Assembly (NCBI GenBank): GCA_002363955.1
Contig: DEXE01000003.1
Coordinates: forward strand, 537,060-601,059
Length of the DNA: 64,000 nucleotides
Direction: 5' to 3'
Source: Methylophaga sp. UBA3192
Lineage (GTDB): Bacteria; Pseudomonadota; Gammaproteobacteria; Nitrosococcales; Methylophagaceae
The notes beneath the pieces are model-generated. The model saw nothing but the letters and a program-made list of their open reading frames with translations. It was not told the origin of the DNA and did no database searches. Below are positions 61,256 through 64,000 of this stretch, piece after piece. Position numbers and translations under genes: made by a program. The stretch's first letter is position 1, and each line of letters opens with the position of its first letter.

Positions 61256-61732
61256 ATGCAATTAATCTATGCATTAATAATTTTATTATTACCATTGCAT
61301 TCTGCTTTCGCAGAAAAGTGTGCAAGTGATGAGCTGTTTACAGCTAAATATATGATATTAAATGGCGATGAAGAAGCTCAGCATATTGCTTTTAACTCAC
61401 TTCATAAATCCAAAGACAGCATTAATACTGGCGAGGCAGAATTCTATTTATCTGTCATAAAATACAGACAGAACCAATCATCAGATGCTCTAGCTTTTAT
61501 GCAACAGTCACATGAAAAACTTTTCTTTTTATCTAATGCCTTTTATGCCACGGCCTACTCACTAGGCTTATTTGGTTTTGATAAAAATGAAAATGAAGCT
61601 AATAAATATTTTGAACAGTATCTGGAGCTTGGTAAAAACTGCGAATCAATGACGAAAGAAATGCAACAACCTGAGCAAATTTTTACTTTGATTCTCAAAA
61701 TATTTGGTGTTCCCACCCAAGAACGTCAATGA
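61256..61732 (+). CDS. secreted helical (TPR/Sel1-like) protein of unknown function
   Basis: A 158-residue protein with a signal peptide (LIILLLPLHSAFA). The mature part has helical pairs with small residues (AEFYLSVIKYRQNQSSDALAFMQQS, FYATAYSLGLFGFDKNENEANKYFEQYLELGKNC) like Sel1 or TPR units and two Cys near the ends. AT-rich codons. Function unknown. Confidence 0.55.
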   Translation: MQLIYALIILLLPLHSAFAEKCASDELFTAKYMILNGDEEAQHIAFNSLHKSKDSINTGEAEFYLSVIKYRQNQSSDALAFMQQSHEKLFFLSNAFYATAYSLGLFGFDKNENEANKYFEQYLELGKNCESMTKEMQQPEQIFTLILKIFGVPTQERQ

Positions 61733-61884
61733 AATTTCTAATCGGACGAATCTATCTGTTGATTAGTGCATTTTGTATAACAAGCTAAATCATTAGCTAC
61801 GATTTAACCTCAATCATATCGCCTACGACCATTCTTCCTTAGAGTCTGTCATATCAATAATCTATTAAAGAGATAAATGTTGGT

Positions 61885-62973
61885 ATGAGTGACGACCCAT
61901 CCAAAACAACTGATAGCGAGCAAACACCTGAGCCTGAAAATATTCAGACAGAACATGAGAGCGCTGATCAGTCTCTAATAAATCCAAAGAAACGAAGCAT
62001 ACGAGCCTGGTTACTTTTTGGTCTGTTAGCTTTATTAGTCGTTCTACTGACTGTGCGTGATGACTTAAGACAAAACGCAGCTGAAAGCAGCGAGAATGCA
62101 GTCCGATACGTTGCTTTTGATATTCTGGGATGGTCACCAAGAGATATCTTTGTCTGGCGTTTGCGATTGGCAGGATTGTTGGATAGTCCATTGGGGCAGC
62201 GCTGGGCAGAAGCTGTCGATCGAGCAGCTGAACAGCCTGTTCAAGCTGTGGGTCAGTACCGCACAACTGAATCCTTTGCGAGCGATGAAATTGAGGCACA
62301 TGTTTATCAGGTGGCGCTTGAGCGAGGCGAAAAGCTGATATGGCAATTCTCACGAATGGATTCGTCTGAAAGTCGGCTTTACGCCAGCCTGGAACGGCGC
62401 GAAAAAAACGATCAAGAATGGTCAACCGTCACGGATTTGGACTCAGATGACTTAACCAATAGTCAGGTTGTGTCCAAAGCGGGTGACTACCGCATCGTTC
62501 TCCAACCAGAGTTATTTGCCAGTGCAGAATATTTATTGGCGATGGCTAATGGCGGTTCATTACCGTTCCCCGTAGAAGGGGCAGGGCAACGGGATATCGG
62601 CAGCGCCTTCGGTGTTGCTCGTGATGGCGGCGCCCGAAAGCATCACGGTGTGGATATATTTGCAGAGAGAGGAACACCCGTCACAGCGTTGATTGATGGC
62701 TATGTCCGAACCGGAACAGGTGCCAGAGGAGGCGAACATGTTTGGTTATCGGGCAGCATGATTGGATTCGGCATCGCCCGGTATTATTACGCCCATCTGG
62801 ATTCATTCGCGGTTGAATCCGGCGATAAGGTTAAAAAAGGGGACATACTCGGATATGTCGGCAACACTGGCAACGCTATCACCACCCCACCGCATCTTCA
62901 CTTTGGCATTTACTCAGGCGGGCCGGTTGATCCAGCACCGTTTCTGAAACCAGAGCCAGAGTTGCCAGACTAA
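61885..62973 (+). CDS. membrane-anchored M23-family peptidase
   Basis: A 362-residue protein with a 35-residue polar N-terminus, one membrane helix (about 38-60) and a C-terminal LytM/M23 domain. Zinc ligands are in HHGVDIF (His253, Asp257) and HLHFG (His337, His339), all conserved, so cell-wall endopeptidase activity is likely. A middle region (about 75-215) is a beta domain with no known match. The alpha/beta hydrolase gene starts 15 bases after the stop. Confidence 0.87.
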   Translation: MSDDPSKTTDSEQTPEPENIQTEHESADQSLINPKKRSIRAWLLFGLLALLVVLLTVRDDLRQNAAESSENAVRYVAFDILGWSPRDIFVWRLRLAGLLDSPLGQRWAEAVDRAAEQPVQAVGQYRTTESFASDEIEAHVYQVALERGEKLIWQFSRMDSSESRLYASLERREKNDQEWSTVTDLDSDDLTNSQVVSKAGDYRIVLQPELFASAEYLLAMANGGSLPFPVEGAGQRDIGSAFGVARDGGARKHHGVDIFAERGTPVTALIDGYVRTGTGARGGEHVWLSGSMIGFGIARYYYAHLDSFAVESGDKVKKGDILGYVGNTGNAITTPPHLHFGIYSGGPVDPAPFLKPEPELPD

Positions 62974-62988
62974 CGGAGGATGAATCAT

Positions 62989-63828
62989 ATGGTTAACCTA
63001 AAAAAGTATTTATCTGTTTTATTGCTTGTCCTGCCAAATTTCGCATTTTCAGCCGATCGTGAAGCGACCGTATGTGGATGGTTTAAAGAGCGATTGGTTT
63101 TTACCATGTGGAGTTCGATGGCCCCGACTCCAGATGCATCCAGGGTTGCCGGAAACGACCTTATACAGAGAACAGAATTTACCACCGCGGATAACAAAAT
63201 TCTGAAAGGTTACAAATATCAGGCACAAGATGAAAACGGCTTAGCAACAGAACCTGAAGGCTACATTCTGGTGGCGATGGGTAACGCCATGATAGCCGAC
63301 CTGATGATTACTACTTTAGAGCGCTTTTCTCAACGAGGTTACGATATCTATATTTATGATTATCGCGGCTACGGCGAGTCACAAGGCAAACGCAGAATTA
63401 ACGCCATCATCGAAGATTACAAAGAATTAGTGGCTCATCTGAACACACAGTATGAGAAACAACTGCTTTATGGGATTTCGCTTGGTGGCGCTGTAATGGC
63501 AAACGTAATCGGAAGTGGAGCCCAGTTCGATCGCGCAGTGATTGACTCCAGCCCAAGCAGATTGTCCCCTCACGGCTGTCCAGAGCGTATTGATCCTGTA
63601 GCAAATATTCCAGATGATGCGATAAATATGCTGCTCATAATGGGCGAAAAGGATTCTGTTCTTGGCCCCGAAATGACCTCTGAGTTTAGAGAACGAGCTG
63701 AACAAAAAGGAGCGAGTGTTTATATCGGCTCGAATTATGCCCATCCTTTTATGGATAGCAGCCATGAGATACATAATGAACGGTTAAATCGGGTGATTAT
63801 TTTTCTAGATGGCAGTGAAAGCAATTGA
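62989..63828 (+). CDS. secreted alpha/beta hydrolase
   Basis: A 279-residue protein with a signal peptide (LSVLLLVLPNFAFSA). The nucleophile elbow is GISLGG (Ser), YDYRGYGESQGKR is the usual loop, and the acid/His pair is probably GEKDSVL and SNYAHPF. Cys lie at VCGWF and GCPE. The ATG at 62989 is chosen because GGAGG is at 62975-62979. Substrate unknown; linked to the peptidase gene. Confidence 0.8.
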   Translation: MVNLKKYLSVLLLVLPNFAFSADREATVCGWFKERLVFTMWSSMAPTPDASRVAGNDLIQRTEFTTADNKILKGYKYQAQDENGLATEPEGYILVAMGNAMIADLMITTLERFSQRGYDIYIYDYRGYGESQGKRRINAIIEDYKELVAHLNTQYEKQLLYGISLGGAVMANVIGSGAQFDRAVIDSSPSRLSPHGCPERIDPVANIPDDAINMLLIMGEKDSVLGPEMTSEFRERAEQKGASVYIGSNYAHPFMDSSHEIHNERLNRVIIFLDGSESN

Positions 63829-64000
63829 TTGTTGTTTTTTTCCTTTTATTGAAATCCAGAGCTGGTGTTGCCTAATCGTTGAGCCTCTTAATGGACACCT
63901 TAAACCTGATTGCTCAACTACTTATCACTACTTAATTTGCTAGTAATTCAAATCTATGAAATATTCAGGCCATTACAATCAATGGATTGGATAAATGAAT

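Noticed and set aside
1..64000. tRNA, rRNA, riboswitch or prophage genes
   Set aside because: Scanned by eye for T-loop motifs, rRNA signatures, common riboswitch cores and phage proteins; nothing convincing was found, although a covariance-model search could not be run.

Overview
The window is a gammaproteobacterial chromosome segment of moderate GC, densely packed with genes on both strands. Gene content suggests an aerobic, salt-adapted aquatic bacterium: a complete seven-subunit Mrp Na+/H+ antiporter, SbtA-type bicarbonate permease, sulfide:quinone oxidoreductase, several copper systems and Fur-type iron genes. A Methylophaga-like organism is my guess from the overall gene set; no marker in the window proves the genus. 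I found no rRNA, tRNA, CRISPR array, transposase or phage gene.

Layout. 0-7 kb: a possible MITE-like structured repeat, an SLC13 permease whose 3' end is frameshifted in an 8-G run, a CopA-type Cu+ ATPase, a diguanylate cyclase, an LprI-like protein and a PD-(D/E)XK-like protein. 7-13 kb: mrpABCDEFG on the minus strand. 13-24 kb: GluQ-RS, small conserved proteins, an amidotransferase/thioesterase pair, and transporters (FucP-like, CDF, YcaD-like, SbtA), with dispersed inverted repeats between them. 24-31 kb: a retropepsin-like protein, then htpG and hslO, each behind a good sigma-32 promoter, then a sulfide:quinone oxidoreductase. 31-34 kb: PsiE-like protein and a Fur-boxed DUF3649/PepSY/DUF3325 iron operon. 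34-46 kb: a mosaic of small accessory genes (two GNATs, RelB/YafQ, a repeat-flanked lipoprotein, lipid kinase, Tat-exported aldo/keto reductase with a membrane partner, MtfA peptidase, C39-like and VOC proteins).

46-58.6 kb is a metal and surface region. An SmtB-like ArsR sensor is followed by a 24% histidine protein. Next comes an OprC-like TonB receptor carrying the CxxxM and HxM copper motifs. Then there is a type Ve (inverse) autotransporter with a beta-helix passenger and a type Va autotransporter. Both have a near-identical upstream 34-bp element, and an AraC regulator lies next to them. The copL-like/pcoA-like/copB copper resistance operon closes this region.

58.6-61.1 kb is a toxin-antitoxin island: BrnTA, two antitoxin-like HTH proteins with no toxin, a small P-loop kinase and HicAB. 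The brnT and hicA promoters end so close to their start codons that leaderless toxin mRNAs are predicted, while both antitoxins have Shine-Dalgarno sequences. The window ends with a TPR/Sel1-like secreted protein, an M23 peptidase and an alpha/beta hydrolase.

The strongest leads are the AraC/two-autotransporter regulon, the leaderless toxin arrangement, the 40-bp direct repeats around the orphan antitoxins, the SmtB/His-rich/OprC metal cluster and the poly-G frameshift. All were read by eye; no database search or structure prediction was run.
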